From NCBI RefSeq assembly GCF_001422045.1, contig NZ_LMLW01000007.1, positions 558,001 through 622,000 of the forward strand: a DNA stretch of 64,000 nt, in the 5' to 3' direction. Position 1 is the first letter of the stretch, and each line of letters begins with the position of its first letter. This stretch comes from Sphingomonas sp. Leaf242. GTDB taxonomy: Bacteria > Pseudomonadota > Alphaproteobacteria > Sphingomonadales > Sphingomonadaceae. Made by a program: the position numbers and the translations under genes. The notes beneath the pieces are model-generated. The model did not search any database. It was not told the origin of the DNA and was given only the letters and a program-made list of their open reading frames with translations. Shown here piece by piece: positions 19,845-30,153 of this stretch.

Positions 19845-21754
19845 GGGATCAGCATCGCGACGATCGCATCGGCCGCCTGGTCAGGAGTCATGCCGGTCGT
19901 GTCGATCCGAATCTCCGGGTTGGCCGGCGCTTCATAGGGCGAGTCGATCCCGGTGAAGTTGGCGAGCTTGCCAGCCCGCGCCTTCGCATACAGCCCCTTC
20001 ACGTCGCGCCGCTCGGCCTCCGCGAGCGGCGTGTCGATATGCACCTCGATGAACTCGCCCGGCGCGATCATCTGCCGCGCCATCTCGCGCTCGGCGCGGA
20101 ACGGCGAGATGAACGCGGTGATCACGATCAGCCCGGCATCGGTCATCAGCTTGGCCACCTCGCCGACGCGGCGGATATTCTCGACCCGATCCGCATCGGT
20201 GAAGCCCAGATCGCGGTTCAGTCCGTGGCGGACATTGTCGCCGTCGAGCAGGAAGGTGTGGCGGTTCATTCGCGCAAGCTTCATCTCGACGAGGTTGGCG
20301 ATCGTCGACTTGCCCGCACCCGAAAGCCCGGTGAACCATAGCACCGCCGCCTTCTGGTTCTTCAGGCTAGCGTGCGCCTCGCGGCCGATATCGGTCGCCT
20401 GCCAGTGCACGTTCTGCGCGCGGCGGAGCGAGAAGTGCAGCATCCCCGCCGCGACGGTCGCGTTGGTGATCTTGTCGACCAGGATGAACCCGCCGAGCTG
20501 GCGATTGTCGGCATAGGGCTCGAACACCAGCGGCCGGTCGGTCGACAGGTTCGCGACACCGATCGCATTGAGCTCCAACGTCTTGGCAGCAAGCCGTTCC
20601 ATAGTGTTGACATTTATCGCGTATTTTGGCTGCTGGATGGTCGCCGTCACGGTCTGTGTCGCGAGCTTGAGCCAATAAGAGCGCCCCGGCAGCATCGCCT
20701 CGTCCGCCATCCACACGACCGTCGCCTCGAATTGATCGGATGCCTCGGGCGGCGAGTCCGCGGCAACGATCACGTCGCCGCGTGAACAGTCGATCTCGTC
20801 CGCCAGCGTCAGCGTCACCGACTGACCGGCGACCGCACTCGGCAGATCGCCGCCGAACGCGACGACGCGCGCGATCGTCGAGGTGCGCCCGCCCGGCAGA
20901 ATGCGCACCGCGTCACCCGGCGCGATCGATCCGCTCGCGACCAGCCCGGAAAACCCGCGAAAATCAAGGTTCGGCCGGTTGACCCACTGGACCGGCATCC
21001 GGAACGCGCCCGCCTGATCTTCGCTGACGTCGAGCGTCACCGTGTCGAGATGGTCGATCAGCGTCGGCCCGTCATACCAGCGCGTGTTCGCGCTCGCGCC
21101 TGTAATGTTGTCGCCCTTGAACCCCGAGATCGGCATCGCCGTGAAGCCGGCGATCCCGATCGACTCCGCAAACGTCGCGTAATCCGCAACGATCCGGTCG
21201 TAGGTCGCCTGCTCGTACCCGACCAGATCCATCTTGTTCACCGCGAGCACGAGGTGCCGAATGCCGATCAGGTGCGCGAGATAACTGTGGCGCTTGGTCT
21301 GCGTGAGGATGCCCTTGCGCGCATCTACCAGGATCACCGCGAGATCAGCGGTCGACGCGCCGGTGATCATGTTGCGCGTATACTGCTCATGCCCCGGCGT
21401 ATCCGCGACGATGAACTTGCGCTTCTCGGTCGAGAAATAGCGATAGGCGACGTCGATCGTGATGCCCTGCTCGCGCTCGGCAGCGAGCCCGTCGACCAGC
21501 AACGCGAAGTCGATCTCCTGGCCTTGCGTGCCGACCTTCCTGGAGTCACTCTCCAACGCAGCGAGCTGATCCTCGAAGATCATCTTAGAATCGTACAGCA
21601 ACCGCCCGATAAGCGTCGACTTTCCGTCGTCGACCGACCCGCAGGTGATGAAGCGAAGGAGGCTCTTGTGCTGGTGCTGGAGCAGGTAGGCGTCGATGTC
21701 CTCGGCGATGATGTCCTGCACCTGATAGGCGGACTCCTGCGTGCGCGTAGCCAT
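19841..21754 (-). CDS. cysNC: Bifunctional sulfate adenylyltransferase subunit 1 / APS kinase
   Basis: 637 residues, a CysN-CysC fusion. N-terminal GTPase: G1 [19 protein letters not shown]3 [13 protein letters not shown]4 NKMDL, followed by EF-Tu-like domains. From about residue 455 an APS kinase: P-loop [17 protein letters not shown] and [15 protein letters not shown]. It activates sulfate to APS with CysD and then makes PAPS. Coupled to cysD by TGATG and to cysQ by ATGA. Confidence 0.97.
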   Translation of the reverse strand: MATRTQESAYQVQDIIAEDIDAYLLQHQHKSLLRFITCGSVDDGKSTLIGRLLYDSKMIFEDQLAALESDSRKVGTQGQEIDFALLVDGLAAEREQGITIDVAYRYFSTEKRKFIVADTPGHEQYTRNMITGASTADLAVILVDARKGILTQTKRHSYLAHLIGIRHLVLAVNKMDLVGYEQATYDRIVADYATFAESIGIAGFTAMPISGFKGDNITGASANTRWYDGPTLIDHLDTVTLDVSEDQAGAFRMPVQWVNRPNLDFRGFSGLVASGSIAPGDAVRILPGGRTSTIARVVAFGGDLPSAVAGQSVTLTLADEIDCSRGDVIVAADSPPEASDQFEATVVWMADEAMLPGRSYWLKLATQTVTATIQQPKYAINVNTMERLAAKTLELNAIGVANLSTDRPLVFEPYADNRQLGGFILVDKITNATVAAGMLHFSLRRAQNVHWQATDIGREAHASLKNQKAAVLWFTGLSGAGKSTIANLVEMKLARMNRHTFLLDGDNVRHGLNRDLGFTDADRVENIRRVGEVAKLMTDAGLIVITAFISPFRAEREMARQMIAPGEFIEVHIDTPLAEAERRDVKGLYAKARAGKLANFTGIDSPYEAPANPEIRIDTTGMTPDQAADAIVAMLIP

Positions 21755-22680
21755 CAGAAATAGCCCTCCTGCTTCTTCTTCTCCATGCTAGCCGAACCAG
21801 CGTCGCGGTCGATCGCGCGGCCCTGGCGTTCGCTGGTGGTGGTCAGCAGCATCTCTTGGATCACTGCGGACAGGTTGTCGGCCTCGCTCTCGACCGCGCC
21901 CGTCAGCGGGTAGCAGCCGAGCGTACGGAAGCGGATCGAGCGTTCGACCGGCACCTCGCCCGGCTCCAGCCGGAAGCGATCATCGTCGACCATCAGCAGC
22001 ATGCCGTCGCGCTCGACGGTCGGGCGCGGCGCTGCAAAATAGAGCGGGACGATCGGAATGTCCTCGAGCTGAATATATTGCCAAACGTCGAGTTCGGTCC
22101 AGTTCGAGATCGGGAAAACGCGGATGCTCTCGCCCTTCGCCTTGCGCGCATTGTAGAGGTTCCAGAGCTCAGGGCGCTGCTGCTTCGGATCCCAGCGATG
22201 ATGCGCGGCGCGGAACGAAAAGACGCGCTCCTTCGCGCGACTCTTCTCTTCGTCGCGCCGTGCGCCGCCGAACGCCGCATCGAAACCGTGAAGGTCGAGC
22301 GCCTGCTTGAGCCCCTCGGTCTTCCACATATCGGTGTGGAGCGCGCCGTGGTCGAACGGATTGATCCCGCGCGCCTCAGCCTCGGGGTTCTTGTAGACGA
22401 GCAGTTCCATGCAGCTCTCTGCCGCCATCCGGTCGCGCAGATCATACATCGCCTTGAACTTCCACGTCGTATCGACATGCAGCAGCGGGAATGGCGGTGG
22501 CGACGGGTAAAAGGCTTTGCGCGCGAGATGCAGCATCACCGCGGAATCCTTGCCGACGCTGTAGAGCATCACCGGGCGCTCGCACTCGGCGACCACCTCG
22601 CGCAGTATATGGATGCTTTCCGCCTCGAGCCGCTGGAGATGCGTGAGCGGCACGGGGTCGGTATCTGAAGTTTTCGTCAT
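21754..22680 (-). CDS. cysD: Sulfate adenylyltransferase subunit 2 CysD
   Basis: 308 residues. [16 protein letters not shown] is the family N-terminus; the PP-loop is [14 protein letters not shown]; other conserved parts are [37 protein letters not shown] and the C-terminal KKKQEGYF. It adenylates sulfate, driven by the CysN GTPase. I chose ATG 22680; ATG 22719 is in frame with 13 extra residues and a GGCGAG upstream, so the start remains open. Confidence 0.96.
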   Translation of the reverse strand: MTKTSDTDPVPLTHLQRLEAESIHILREVVAECERPVMLYSVGKDSAVMLHLARKAFYPSPPPFPLLHVDTTWKFKAMYDLRDRMAAESCMELLVYKNPEAEARGINPFDHGALHTDMWKTEGLKQALDLHGFDAAFGGARRDEEKSRAKERVFSFRAAHHRWDPKQQRPELWNLYNARKAKGESIRVFPISNWTELDVWQYIQLEDIPIVPLYFAAPRPTVERDGMLLMVDDDRFRLEPGEVPVERSIRFRTLGCYPLTGAVESEADNLSAVIQEMLLTTTSERQGRAIDRDAGSASMEKKKQEGYF

Positions 22681-22750
22681 CTCCCCAGACGTAGGGCGTC
22701 GGGGCGGCGCGTACAGCATCGTATTTCTCGCCCGCCCCCAAGATCGAGCA

Positions 22751-24229
22751 TTACCCCTCGACCGGATCCAGCATCAGCGGGGCATGGCGATCGACCAGCG
22801 TCGCGCTTGCGGTGTTGAGCCCGATCACCTCGACCTCGCGGCCGTGGCGGCGAAGCTTGTCGACGACGGTTTCGAGCGCGCCAACTGCGGTGACGTCCCA
22901 GAGGTGGGCATTGGTCAGGTCGATGCGAACGGCGCGCGCGCTTTCTCGCAGATCGAAGCGATCGGCGAAGATGTCGGCGCTGGCGAAAAAGATCTGCCCG
23001 CTTACCCGGTAGATACGCGTGTCGGTTGCCACGTCGTGATCGATCGCAACGTCCATCAACCGCGTGACCTTCCACGCGAAGAACACGCCGCTGAGCAGCA
23101 CGCCGACGCCGACGCCGAGCGACAGGTCGTGCGTCGCGACGGTGACGACTACGGTCGCGACCATCACCACGCTCGACATCTTGGGATGCCGCGCGAGGTC
23201 GCGGAGCGAGCCCCAGGAAAAGGTGCTGATCGACACCATTATCATGATCGCGACCAGCGCCGCGACCGGCACCTGCGCGACCCACGGCCGGAGCGGGACC
23301 ATGACGATCAGCAGGAACACGCCTGCGACCATCGTCGAGAGCCGCCCGGTGCCGCCATAGCGCACATTGCCGACGGTCTGGCCGATCATCCCGCAGCCGG
23401 CGATGCCGCCGAACGCGCCCGCCGCGATGTTGGCGAGGCCGAGCCCGGTGCACTCGCGCGCCTTCGAACTGGTGGTCTCGGTGAGTTCGTCGACCACGCT
23501 GGCTGTCATCATCGATTCGAGCAGGCCGACCGCGGCCATTGCGAACGCATAGGGCGCGACGATCCGCAGCGTGTCCCAGCTGAGCGGCACGTGGGGAAGG
23601 CCGAACGACGGCAGCGAATCCGGCAGGCGACCGAGATCGCCGACGGTCTTCAGCGGCATCGGGAACCACATCGCGATTGCGGTGAGCACGACGATGCAGA
23701 TCAGCGGCGACGGGATCGCGCTGGAGATCCGCGGGACTAGGTAGATGATCGCGAGGCCGGCCGCGATCATTGCATAGGCCTGCCAGCTGACGCCGACCAT
23801 CTGTGGCACCTGCGCGGAGAAAATCAGGATCGCGAGCGCGTTGACGAACCCGGCATGGACCGACTTCGAGACGAACCGCATCAATATGTCGAGCTTGGCG
23901 AGCCCGAACGCGATCTGGAGCACGCCCGCGAGGATCGTCGCGACGAGCAGATATTGCAGGCCGTGCGCGTGGACCAGCGCGGCGGCGACCAGCGCGACGG
24001 AGCCAGCAGCGCCCGAGATCATCGCGGGGCGGCCGCCGGCGAACGCTATGACGATGCCGATCACGAACGAGGCGAACAGGCCGACTTCGGGATCGATGCC
24101 GGCGACGAACGAGAAAGCGATGACCTCGGGGATCAGCGCGAACGTGCCGACCATGCCGGCGAGAACGTCGCGGCGCGCAGCTGTCGGGCCGCTGAACCAT
24201 TCGGCTCGGTAACGAGAAAGTGATGTCAT
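22751..24229 (-). CDS. SulP family sulfate permease with STAS domain
   Basis: 492 residues. About ten to twelve membrane segments (for example [38 protein letters not shown]) are followed from about residue 390 by a STAS domain ([16 protein letters not shown] ... [20 protein letters not shown]). SulP proteins import sulfate or other anions across the inner membrane. It lies first in the cysD-cysNC-cysQ operon, 70 bp upstream of cysD, which supports sulfate as the substrate. The family also transports bicarbonate. Confidence 0.9.
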   Translation of the reverse strand: MTSLSRYRAEWFSGPTAARRDVLAGMVGTFALIPEVIAFSFVAGIDPEVGLFASFVIGIVIAFAGGRPAMISGAAGSVALVAAALVHAHGLQYLLVATILAGVLQIAFGLAKLDILMRFVSKSVHAGFVNALAILIFSAQVPQMVGVSWQAYAMIAAGLAIIYLVPRISSAIPSPLICIVVLTAIAMWFPMPLKTVGDLGRLPDSLPSFGLPHVPLSWDTLRIVAPYAFAMAAVGLLESMMTASVVDELTETTSSKARECTGLGLANIAAGAFGGIAGCGMIGQTVGNVRYGGTGRLSTMVAGVFLLIVMVPLRPWVAQVPVAALVAIMIMVSISTFSWGSLRDLARHPKMSSVVMVATVVVTVATHDLSLGVGVGVLLSGVFFAWKVTRLMDVAIDHDVATDTRIYRVSGQIFFASADIFADRFDLRESARAVRIDLTNAHLWDVTAVGALETVVDKLRRHGREVEVIGLNTASATLVDRHAPLMLDPVEG

Positions 24230-24410
24230 GTGTGTATCCGCATAGGACGCGAGAACCGCGGCGGTTGCGCGGGCGGTTCATTGCAAAGGCGTCGGTGCGT
24301 TGTCCGGCGGATCGGCGGCCGGAATAGCCACCCGGAATTGCACCGGGTCCAGGGCGAATGGGGGTTCGTTAGCGGCGCACGAGCGTCAGTGCAACACTCG
24401 CGTCATGTCC
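24230..24410 (-). promoter_or_regulatory. Untranslated leader of sulP with two consecutive stem-loops
   Basis: On the minus strand two hairpins precede sulP: ACCCGG/CCGGGT (24330-24348, loop of 7) and TCCGGC/GCCGGA (24303-24323, loop of 9). Both GC-rich stems sit 75-120 bp before the start. They could form an attenuator or a regulatory leader. I could not match them to a riboswitch family; only a short GGTGCAATTCCGG stretch resembles hairpin parts of known ones. Confidence 0.35.
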
Positions 24411-24491
24411 GTCATCCTGACGAAAGTCAGGATCCAGAGCCATCTACGACAGCCCGAAGTTACTCTGGATCCTGACGTTCGTCAGGATGAC
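24411..24491. repeat. Inverted repeat pair, family D copy 1 (REPIN-like)
   Basis: Arms 24411-24439 and 24463-24491 are inverted copies starting or ending GTCATCCTGACG/CGTCAGGATGAC, with one mismatch in 29 bp. The 23-bp spacer shares its GTTACTCTG end with the copy at 32813-32893. Confidence 0.88.
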
Positions 24492-24519
24492 GGAACGTTT
24501 GAAGCCAGCCCGACCCGGC

Positions 24520-24963
24520 CTACGTAAACAAATCCACGATCTCCGCCCCCTCGCCCACCGCTTGCAACAGCAAGGTCCGGTGGCAGTGACACGGGTCTCG
24601 CTCGTAACACAGGAGCGCGCTCGGCTTATCCGCTGCAAGACCGAGCATGATCGCGGCCGCCGCCTGAGCCTCGGGAAGCTCGAGTTGCTCGTCATACACC
24701 GCAGTCAGCGTCGCGACGTCGCCCTTTTTCGCCGCATCGCGCCCGCGCTTCGGCGTCCCCAACGCCTTTAGATGCACGTAATCGATCTCGACCTCGCGCA
24801 GCGCCGCAGCCAGCGATGTCTTCGAGAACCCCGGCCGTCGCGACAGCGGCAGCGCGCGGACGTCGATCACGCGCTGCACCCCCGCCGCCTTCAGCGCGCT
24901 GAGGAAATCGGCCATCGTCGTAGCCTCGTAGCCGATCGTGAAGATTGTCGTGGGGTTCGTCAT
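24520..24963 (-). CDS. DUF488 family protein
   Basis: 147 residues. N-terminal IFTIGYEATTMADFLSAL and VIDVRALPLSRRPGF, and C-terminal ALLCYERDPCHCHRTLL, are typical of DUF488. The cysteine/histidine cluster may bind metal. Function is unknown in the family. It is divergent from trmFO (73-bp gap). Confidence 0.85.
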   Translation of the reverse strand: MTNPTTIFTIGYEATTMADFLSALKAAGVQRVIDVRALPLSRRPGFSKTSLAAALREVEIDYVHLKALGTPKRGRDAAKKGDVATLTAVYDEQLELPEAQAAAAIMLGLAADKPSALLCYERDPCHCHRTLLLQAVGEGAEIVDLFT

Positions 24964-25036
24964 CTAGGCGAAGTGGGATTGCCCCGCCGACACGACAACC
25001 GCTGACACGACAGGCGTCCCGCACTATCTGATCGGA

Positions 25037-26404
25037 ATGACCCACGATATTCACGTCATCGGCGGCGGGCTCGCCGGTTCCGAAGCGGCCTGGCAACTCG
25101 CAGAAGCCGGCCTAAAGGTTCGCCTCTCCGAAATGCGCGGCAGCGGCGAAGAGACGCCTGCGCACCAGACCGACGGCCTCGCCGAACTCGTTTGTTCGAA
25201 CAGTTTTCGCTCGGACGATGCGGAGAGCAACGCGGTCGGGCTGCTCCATCAGGAACTTCGCACGCTTGGCTCGCTGATCATGCGGCAAGCGGACATCCAC
25301 CGCGTCCCCGCCGGCTCGGCGCTCGCCGTCGACCGCGACAATTTCTCGGCCAGCGTGACGGAGGCGATCGACCGGCATCCCAACATCACGCTGGTGCGCG
25401 AACGGATCGATGCGTTGCCCGATGGCCCGGCGATCATCGCGACGGGTCCGCTCACTGCTGCGTCGCTCGCGGCCGGGATCGGTGCCGAGACCGGTCGCGA
25501 GGCGCTCGCCTTCTTCGACGCACTCGCACCGATCGTCCACCGCGAGTCGATCGACATGGACACCGCCTGGTTCGCATCGCGCTGGGACAAGGGTGAGGGC
25601 AAGGATTACATCAACTGCCCGATGGACAAGGACCAGTATCTGGCCTTCCACCAGGGCCTGATCGATGGCGAGAAGACCCCGTTCAAGGAGTGGGAGAAGG
25701 ACACGCCCTATTTCGACGGCTGCATGCCGATCGAGGTGATGGCCGAGCGCGGGGTCGACACGCTGCGCTACGGGCCGATGAAGCCGGTCGGGCTCGACAA
25801 TCCAAAGACCGGGCGCTGGCCGCACGCCGTCGTCCAGCTGCGGCAGGACAATGCGCAGGGCACGCTGTGGAACATCGTCGGCTTCCAGACCAAGATGAAG
25901 CACGCCGACCAAGTTCGCCTGTTCCGCACCATCCCCGGCCTGGAGAATGCCGAGTTCGCGCGCTTGGGTGGGCTGCATCGCAACACGTTCATCCGCTCGC
26001 CCGAACTGCTCGACGCGACGCTGCGGCTGAAGTCGCGCCCGAATATTCGCTTCGCTGGCCAAATCACCGGCTGCGAAGGCTATATCGAGAGCTGCGGGAT
26101 CGGCATGCTCGCGGGGCTGTTCGCCGCGGCGGAACTCACCGGCAAGACTCTGACGCCGCCGCCCTATGCGACGGCACTCGGCGCGTTGCTCGGCCACATC
26201 ACGGGCGGTGCCGAGGTAGAAACGTATCAGCCGATGAACGTCAATTTCGGCCTGTTCCCGCCGATTCCCGGCAGGACGAAGAAGACCGATCGCAAGCGGA
26301 TGTACACCGATCGCGGTCGTGCAGCACTCGCGCAGTGGCTCAACTCTCCTCGGCAGGAGCCTGAACCGGTGGACAATTCACCCGAGCTGGCCCCTTCCGC
26401 TTGA
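25037..26404 (+). CDS. trmFO: Methylenetetrahydrofolate-tRNA-(uracil-5-)-methyltransferase TrmFO
   Basis: 455 residues. FAD-binding [44 protein letters not shown] and [12 protein letters not shown] are TrmFO (Gid) motifs. It makes m5U54 in the T-loop of tRNAs using folate and FADH2. The last 65 bp overlap the opposite-strand EF-hand gene, so the two mRNAs are complementary at their 3' ends; the C-terminal tail [19 protein letters not shown] is not part of the family core. Confidence 0.96.
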   Translation: MTHDIHVIGGGLAGSEAAWQLAEAGLKVRLSEMRGSGEETPAHQTDGLAELVCSNSFRSDDAESNAVGLLHQELRTLGSLIMRQADIHRVPAGSALAVDRDNFSASVTEAIDRHPNITLVRERIDALPDGPAIIATGPLTAASLAAGIGAETGREALAFFDALAPIVHRESIDMDTAWFASRWDKGEGKDYINCPMDKDQYLAFHQGLIDGEKTPFKEWEKDTPYFDGCMPIEVMAERGVDTLRYGPMKPVGLDNPKTGRWPHAVVQLRQDNAQGTLWNIVGFQTKMKHADQVRLFRTIPGLENAEFARLGGLHRNTFIRSPELLDATLRLKSRPNIRFAGQITGCEGYIESCGIGMLAGLFAAAELTGKTLTPPPYATALGALLGHITGGAEVETYQPMNVNFGLFPPIPGRTKKTDRKRMYTDRGRAALAQWLNSPRQEPEPVDNSPELAPSA

Positions 26405-26810
26405 CCGCCGTCGTGGCAAATTCGGGCGCGGTCATCGCGCCGGATTTGTCACGATCGGCGTCCGCGAACTTCGTCGTCGCCTTTACCGCCCATTCGTCGA
26501 ACGACAGCTTGCCGTCGCCGTCCACGTCGAGCCGCGCGTAAGCCTTGTGCCGCTGGACAAGATATTCCTCGCGCGTGATCTTGGCATCACGATCCTTGTC
26601 GTAGCGATCGAAGCGCTTCTGCTCGCGAGTCTTCTCGGTCGCCTCGGGGGCGGCATCGGGTAGCGGATCGCTGGCGACCGCGGCGCCGCCTACCTGCGAT
26701 ATCGGTTGCGGGGGCAGCAGCGGCCCAGGTCGTGCGTCGCCGTTGAAAAACATGAACCCCGCGACGATCAACGCGATCACCGCCGTCCCACCTGCCAGAT
26801 ACCGCCACAT
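26340..26810 (-). CDS. Membrane-anchored EF-hand calcium-binding protein
   Basis: 156 residues: an N-terminal membrane segment ([18 protein letters not shown]), a linker, and three EF-hand loops ([38 protein letters not shown]). The third has the 12-residue spacing with less usual side chains. It is probably a periplasmic calcium-sensing or -buffering protein. ATG 26810 is chosen; GTG 26825 is also possible. Its 3' end overlaps trmFO by 65 bp, tail to tail. Confidence 0.82.
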   Translation of the reverse strand: MWRYLAGGTAVIALIVAGFMFFNGDARPGPLLPPQPISQVGGAAVASDPLPDAAPEATEKTREQKRFDRYDKDRDAKITREEYLVQRHKAYARLDVDGDGKLSFDEWAVKATTKFADADRDKSGAMTAPEFATTAVKRKGPARVNCPPVQAPAEES

Positions 26811-26875
26811 CGCCGCCGCCCCCACTGCCCAGGCCGTACGCTAGGCCTCGCTCGCGGCGATCCCCATACGATTGG

Positions 26876-27523
26876 TCAGTATCCGGTCAGTCTATGCCAC
26901 GCCAACCGCCCGACCCGCTTCGGGCTGCCCGGCGGCGCTGGCGAAGCCGAAACGTCGAACCGCGCCGACAGCGCCAGGGCGCCAAGCGCGCGCGCTTTGC
27001 CGGGCCAACGACCACGCAGGGCCGCGTCGAGCGCCTCGACAGCCCGCGCGCGCGCCAACGCCCGACTAGGCGCGTCACTCAACCGCTGCGACAGATCGGC
27101 CAGCGCCCAGCCCTCGCCCGCCAGCCCGATCCGCGCGTCGCTCACCGACAGCATCGAGCCGGCCAACTCGAACACCCGCCGCCCCCGATCACGCGCGAAC
27201 CGGTCCACGGCGGCCGTATCGAGCACCGGCTCCAGCAAAGCCTCCCAGCCATCGGTCATCCCCGCCAGCATCGCCCCCGACACGCCCGCCGGCAACACGC
27301 ACGCCTGGAGTGCGGTCAATACCGGTTCGGCGGGCGCAGGGGCAGTATCGAGCCTCTCCAGCGCCTCGTACCACCACGTCAGCCGCATCTGCCCGACCAA
27401 AGGCTCGCGTGTCGTCCGCAGGATTCCGCCCAACGTGTCGTCGAGCGCGAACAGCGCTTCCAAGGCTGGGCGTTCGGATGAGTCGGCATAGCCCATCGCC
27501 AGCCGAAATTCAGGTTTCGTCAT
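26876..27523 (-). CDS. Squalene/phytoene synthase-like protein, probable non-catalytic member
   Basis: 215 residues, shorter than the roughly 280-300 of phytoene synthases. ALEALFALDDTLGGI and LVGQMRLTWWYEAL match the region around the first substrate motif of the family. I do not see the two DxxxD motifs needed to bind magnesium-prenyl diphosphate, so a role in respiratory complex assembly (NDUFAF6-like) is more plausible than isoprenoid synthesis; this is inference. Confidence 0.75.
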   Translation of the reverse strand: MTKPEFRLAMGYADSSERPALEALFALDDTLGGILRTTREPLVGQMRLTWWYEALERLDTAPAPAEPVLTALQACVLPAGVSGAMLAGMTDGWEALLEPVLDTAAVDRFARDRGRRVFELAGSMLSVSDARIGLAGEGWALADLSQRLSDAPSRALARARAVEALDAALRGRWPGKARALGALALSARFDVSASPAPPGSPKRVGRLAWHRLTGY

Positions 27524-27632
27524 CGGGTTTCCTACGCTTCACGCCGTCGTCGATGCCGGATGAGCCAACCGCAGCGTAAACATTCCTTAAGTCGCGCATG
27601 CGATACGGATTTCGGGTGGATGCAGATCAGCT

Positions 27633-28196
27633 ATGACGATGCTTTACGACGATATGCCGGTACGGCGCCAGCTATCGCGGCCGGCTTGGGCAGCGATCAT
27701 CCACGACACGCGTGGCTCGCCGGCGATCGAGTTCGCCATCGTCGCGCCGATGTTGATCGCGCTCCTGCTCGCGATCACCCAGATCGCGCTGTTCTTCTTT
27801 GCCCAGCAAAATCTGGAAACCGTCGCGGAGAACTCCGTGCGCAAGTTGATGACCGGGAATGCCCAGCAGGCCAACATGACCCAGGCCCAGTTCAAGAACG
27901 CGGTCTGCGCGGATCTTCCGCGTTTCATGAAATGCGCGAACCTGATGATCGATGTTCGTACCGCGAACTCATTCTCGGATGCCAATACGGGTGCGCCCAC
28001 GATCACATACGATTCGACGGGTAAACCAACAAATCTTCAGTTCGCGCCCGGCGGCGCGGGCAGCATCGTCATCGTCAAGACGATGTACGTGTGGGACGTC
28101 GCCGATGGACCGCTCGGCTTCGACATTTCGAACATGTCGAACAACAAACGACTGCTGATCGCCACGTCGGTCTTCAAGACCGAGCAATACGCGTGA
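27633..28196 (+). CDS. TadE-like pilus assembly protein
   Basis: 187 residues. The N-terminal region DTRGSPAIEFAIVAPMLIALLLAI holds the TadE signature: a processing site before a Glu five positions in, and a hydrophobic helix. Two cysteines follow (AVCADLPRFMKCAN). It is a probable minor pseudopilin of a Tad/Flp-type system. It is the first of three linked tad genes; the secretion ATPase and prepilin genes are not here. Confidence 0.85.
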   Translation: MTMLYDDMPVRRQLSRPAWAAIIHDTRGSPAIEFAIVAPMLIALLLAITQIALFFFAQQNLETVAENSVRKLMTGNAQQANMTQAQFKNAVCADLPRFMKCANLMIDVRTANSFSDANTGAPTITYDSTGKPTNLQFAPGGAGSIVIVKTMYVWDVADGPLGFDISNMSNNKRLLIATSVFKTEQYA

Positions 28197-28735
28197 TCGG
28201 CGCGCTTCTGGGCAGGCTCGCGCGTGACACGCGGGGCGTCTCGCTCATCGAGTTCGCGATCTCGCTGCCATTCCTGATCCTGCTTTTCACCGGCAGCTTC
28301 CAATTGAGCGATGCAGTGGCGGCCAATCGCAAGGTCACCATGGCGACCCGGACGATCGCCGATCTTACTTCGCAATACACGGCCGTGTCCGATTCAGACC
28401 TCGATACCATCCTGAATGCCAGCCAGCAGGTCCTGGCGCCTTATTCTGCAGATGCCGCGACAATGACGGTAACGCTGGTGAAGACCGACGCGCTGTCCCG
28501 GTCCACGGTCGCCTGGAGCGATGGGAAGAATACCACGGGTCTCAGGCCGTGTTCGGCCTTCAACCTGCCGCTTGCGATCAAGCAGGCCGGCACATCGATG
28601 ATCGTCGCACAGGTAGTCTATAAGTATAAGCCGACGTTCGGCGCGACCTATATCGGCATGATACCGCTGACCGAAACGATCATCATGAGTCCGCGTGGAT
28701 CCACCACGATCACATACTCGGGCCCGTCATGCTAA
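28193..28735 (+). CDS. TadE/TadF-like pilus assembly protein
   Basis: 180 residues from a GTG start in a GTGA overlap with the preceding TadE gene. DTRGVSLIEFAISLPFLILL has the same processing/Glu/hydrophobic pattern. It continues with a beta-rich domain and ends in a cysteine (TYSGPSC), pairing perhaps with Cys in RPCSAF. The open frame back to 28091 lies inside the previous gene. Confidence 0.85.
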   Translation: MIGALLGRLARDTRGVSLIEFAISLPFLILLFTGSFQLSDAVAANRKVTMATRTIADLTSQYTAVSDSDLDTILNASQQVLAPYSADAATMTVTLVKTDALSRSTVAWSDGKNTTGLRPCSAFNLPLAIKQAGTSMIVAQVVYKYKPTFGATYIGMIPLTETIIMSPRGSTTITYSGPSC

Positions 28736-28760
28736 TGCTCCCGCAAACCGGTGTAACATC

Positions 28761-30134
28761 ATGAAGATATCCTTCAAATCCTCAATGCGGCGGTTGATGG
28801 CAGATCGGCGCGGTAACGTGCTGATGATCATGGGATTTGCGACAATCCCGATGGTGTTCGCAACGGGCATGGCGATCGATTACTCGGGTGCCGCGCGGCT
28901 TCGTACCAAGTTGAACGCCGTCGCCGACGCGGCCGCTCTCGCTGCGGTCACCACGCCGATGATGAGCCAGACGAGGGAAGCAGGCGCGCTTGCCGCCTAC
29001 ACCATGTTCACGTCGCAGGCGTCTAACATCAAGGGATTGGAATACACCGTAACCTCTCCGGTGATCACGTCGACCGCAACCGTAGCGTCGTACGACTATG
29101 GCGCGTTCAAGATCGTCATCACGCAGACCAATTCCACCGGAATCAATCGCACCGCGGTCGTTAGCTACAAAGCGCGTTCGCAGAACAGCTTCGCGGGCGT
29201 GCTCGGCATGGCGACGCTGCCAATCAGCGGATCCTCGACGACGAACGCGAAGGTCGCACCGAACATCGACTTCTACGTGTTGCTCGACACGTCGGGATCG
29301 ATGGCGTTTCCAGCGACGTCCAGCGGGATCACGCAGTTGCGATCGCTGACCGGCGGGTGCGCATTCGCGTGCCATTCGACCAATGACGCGACCGCGCGGT
29401 CCAAGAATGGATCATATACCGATTATTACGGCGTCGCGCTTTCCTACGGTATCCCGCTTCGCGTCGATGAGGCCCGCAAAGCTGTGCAGTCTATGATGGC
29501 GCAGGCGACCCAGACATCGGCCAACAACAACGCCGATTATCAAGCCGCGATGTACACGTTCGCGGCGGCCGATCCTCGAGCCCCCAACAGCTTCAAAATG
29601 CTGGCAAGCCTGACTGATAATCTTCAGTATGTTTCGGATAGAGCGGCACAGGCCCAGACATCATTATATTATAACAACGGCTGCCCGACCAAAGGTTTTT
29701 GTAATAACGATGCCGATACTGGATCGAGCGATGCCTTTGTGAAGATGAATGCCCTCATGCGCCTTCCCGGAAACGGAACCAATGTCCTCGGCGACAGGCC
29801 TCAAGGGATCATGTTCGTCATCACGGATGGTATGCGTGACGAGCAACGGGCATCGGGTGTTCCCGAGATCGCATTCGACACCTCATGGTGTGCTGCCGTC
29901 AAAGCCAAAGGCATTCGCGTTGCGATACTCTATACCGAGTATCTAAAAATGTCCATGGATGGCGACGCGTGGTCCCAAGCCAATGTCGTGCCCTATCTGA
30001 GCCAAGTCGAACCCGCGCTACAGAATTGTTCGTCCGACGGGCTTTACTACAAGGTCACGACCGACGACGACATTTCGACTGCTCTCAATCGCCTCTTCTC
30101 GCAAGCCGTGTCCACCGCCCGCATCACGCAGTAG
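28761..30134 (+). CDS. TadG-like pilus protein with von Willebrand A domain
   Basis: 457 residues. N-terminal TadG region (DRRGNVLMIMGFATIPMVF ... VADAAALAAV) then a vWA domain beginning FYVLLDTSGSMAF (MIDAS motif DxSGS) and MFVITDGMRDEQ. Cysteines are frequent (GGCAFACHS, NNGCPTKGFCNN), suggesting disulfides. It is probably envelope-exposed and binds pilus partners or surfaces. The gene is visibly more AT-rich than its neighbours, with TTA/ATA and runs such as TTATATTATAAC. Confidence 0.88.
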   Translation: MKISFKSSMRRLMADRRGNVLMIMGFATIPMVFATGMAIDYSGAARLRTKLNAVADAAALAAVTTPMMSQTREAGALAAYTMFTSQASNIKGLEYTVTSPVITSTATVASYDYGAFKIVITQTNSTGINRTAVVSYKARSQNSFAGVLGMATLPISGSSTTNAKVAPNIDFYVLLDTSGSMAFPATSSGITQLRSLTGGCAFACHSTNDATARSKNGSYTDYYGVALSYGIPLRVDEARKAVQSMMAQATQTSANNNADYQAAMYTFAAADPRAPNSFKMLASLTDNLQYVSDRAAQAQTSLYYNNGCPTKGFCNNDADTGSSDAFVKMNALMRLPGNGTNVLGDRPQGIMFVITDGMRDEQRASGVPEIAFDTSWCAAVKAKGIRVAILYTEYLKMSMDGDAWSQANVVPYLSQVEPALQNCSSDGLYYKVTTDDDISTALNRLFSQAVSTARITQ

Positions 30135-30153
30135 GCAGTGGACACGCGACTGG

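Noticed and set aside
24303..24360. FMN or cobalamin riboswitch before sulP
   Set aside because: Only a GGTGCAATTCCGG-type piece matches; the other conserved blocks are absent.
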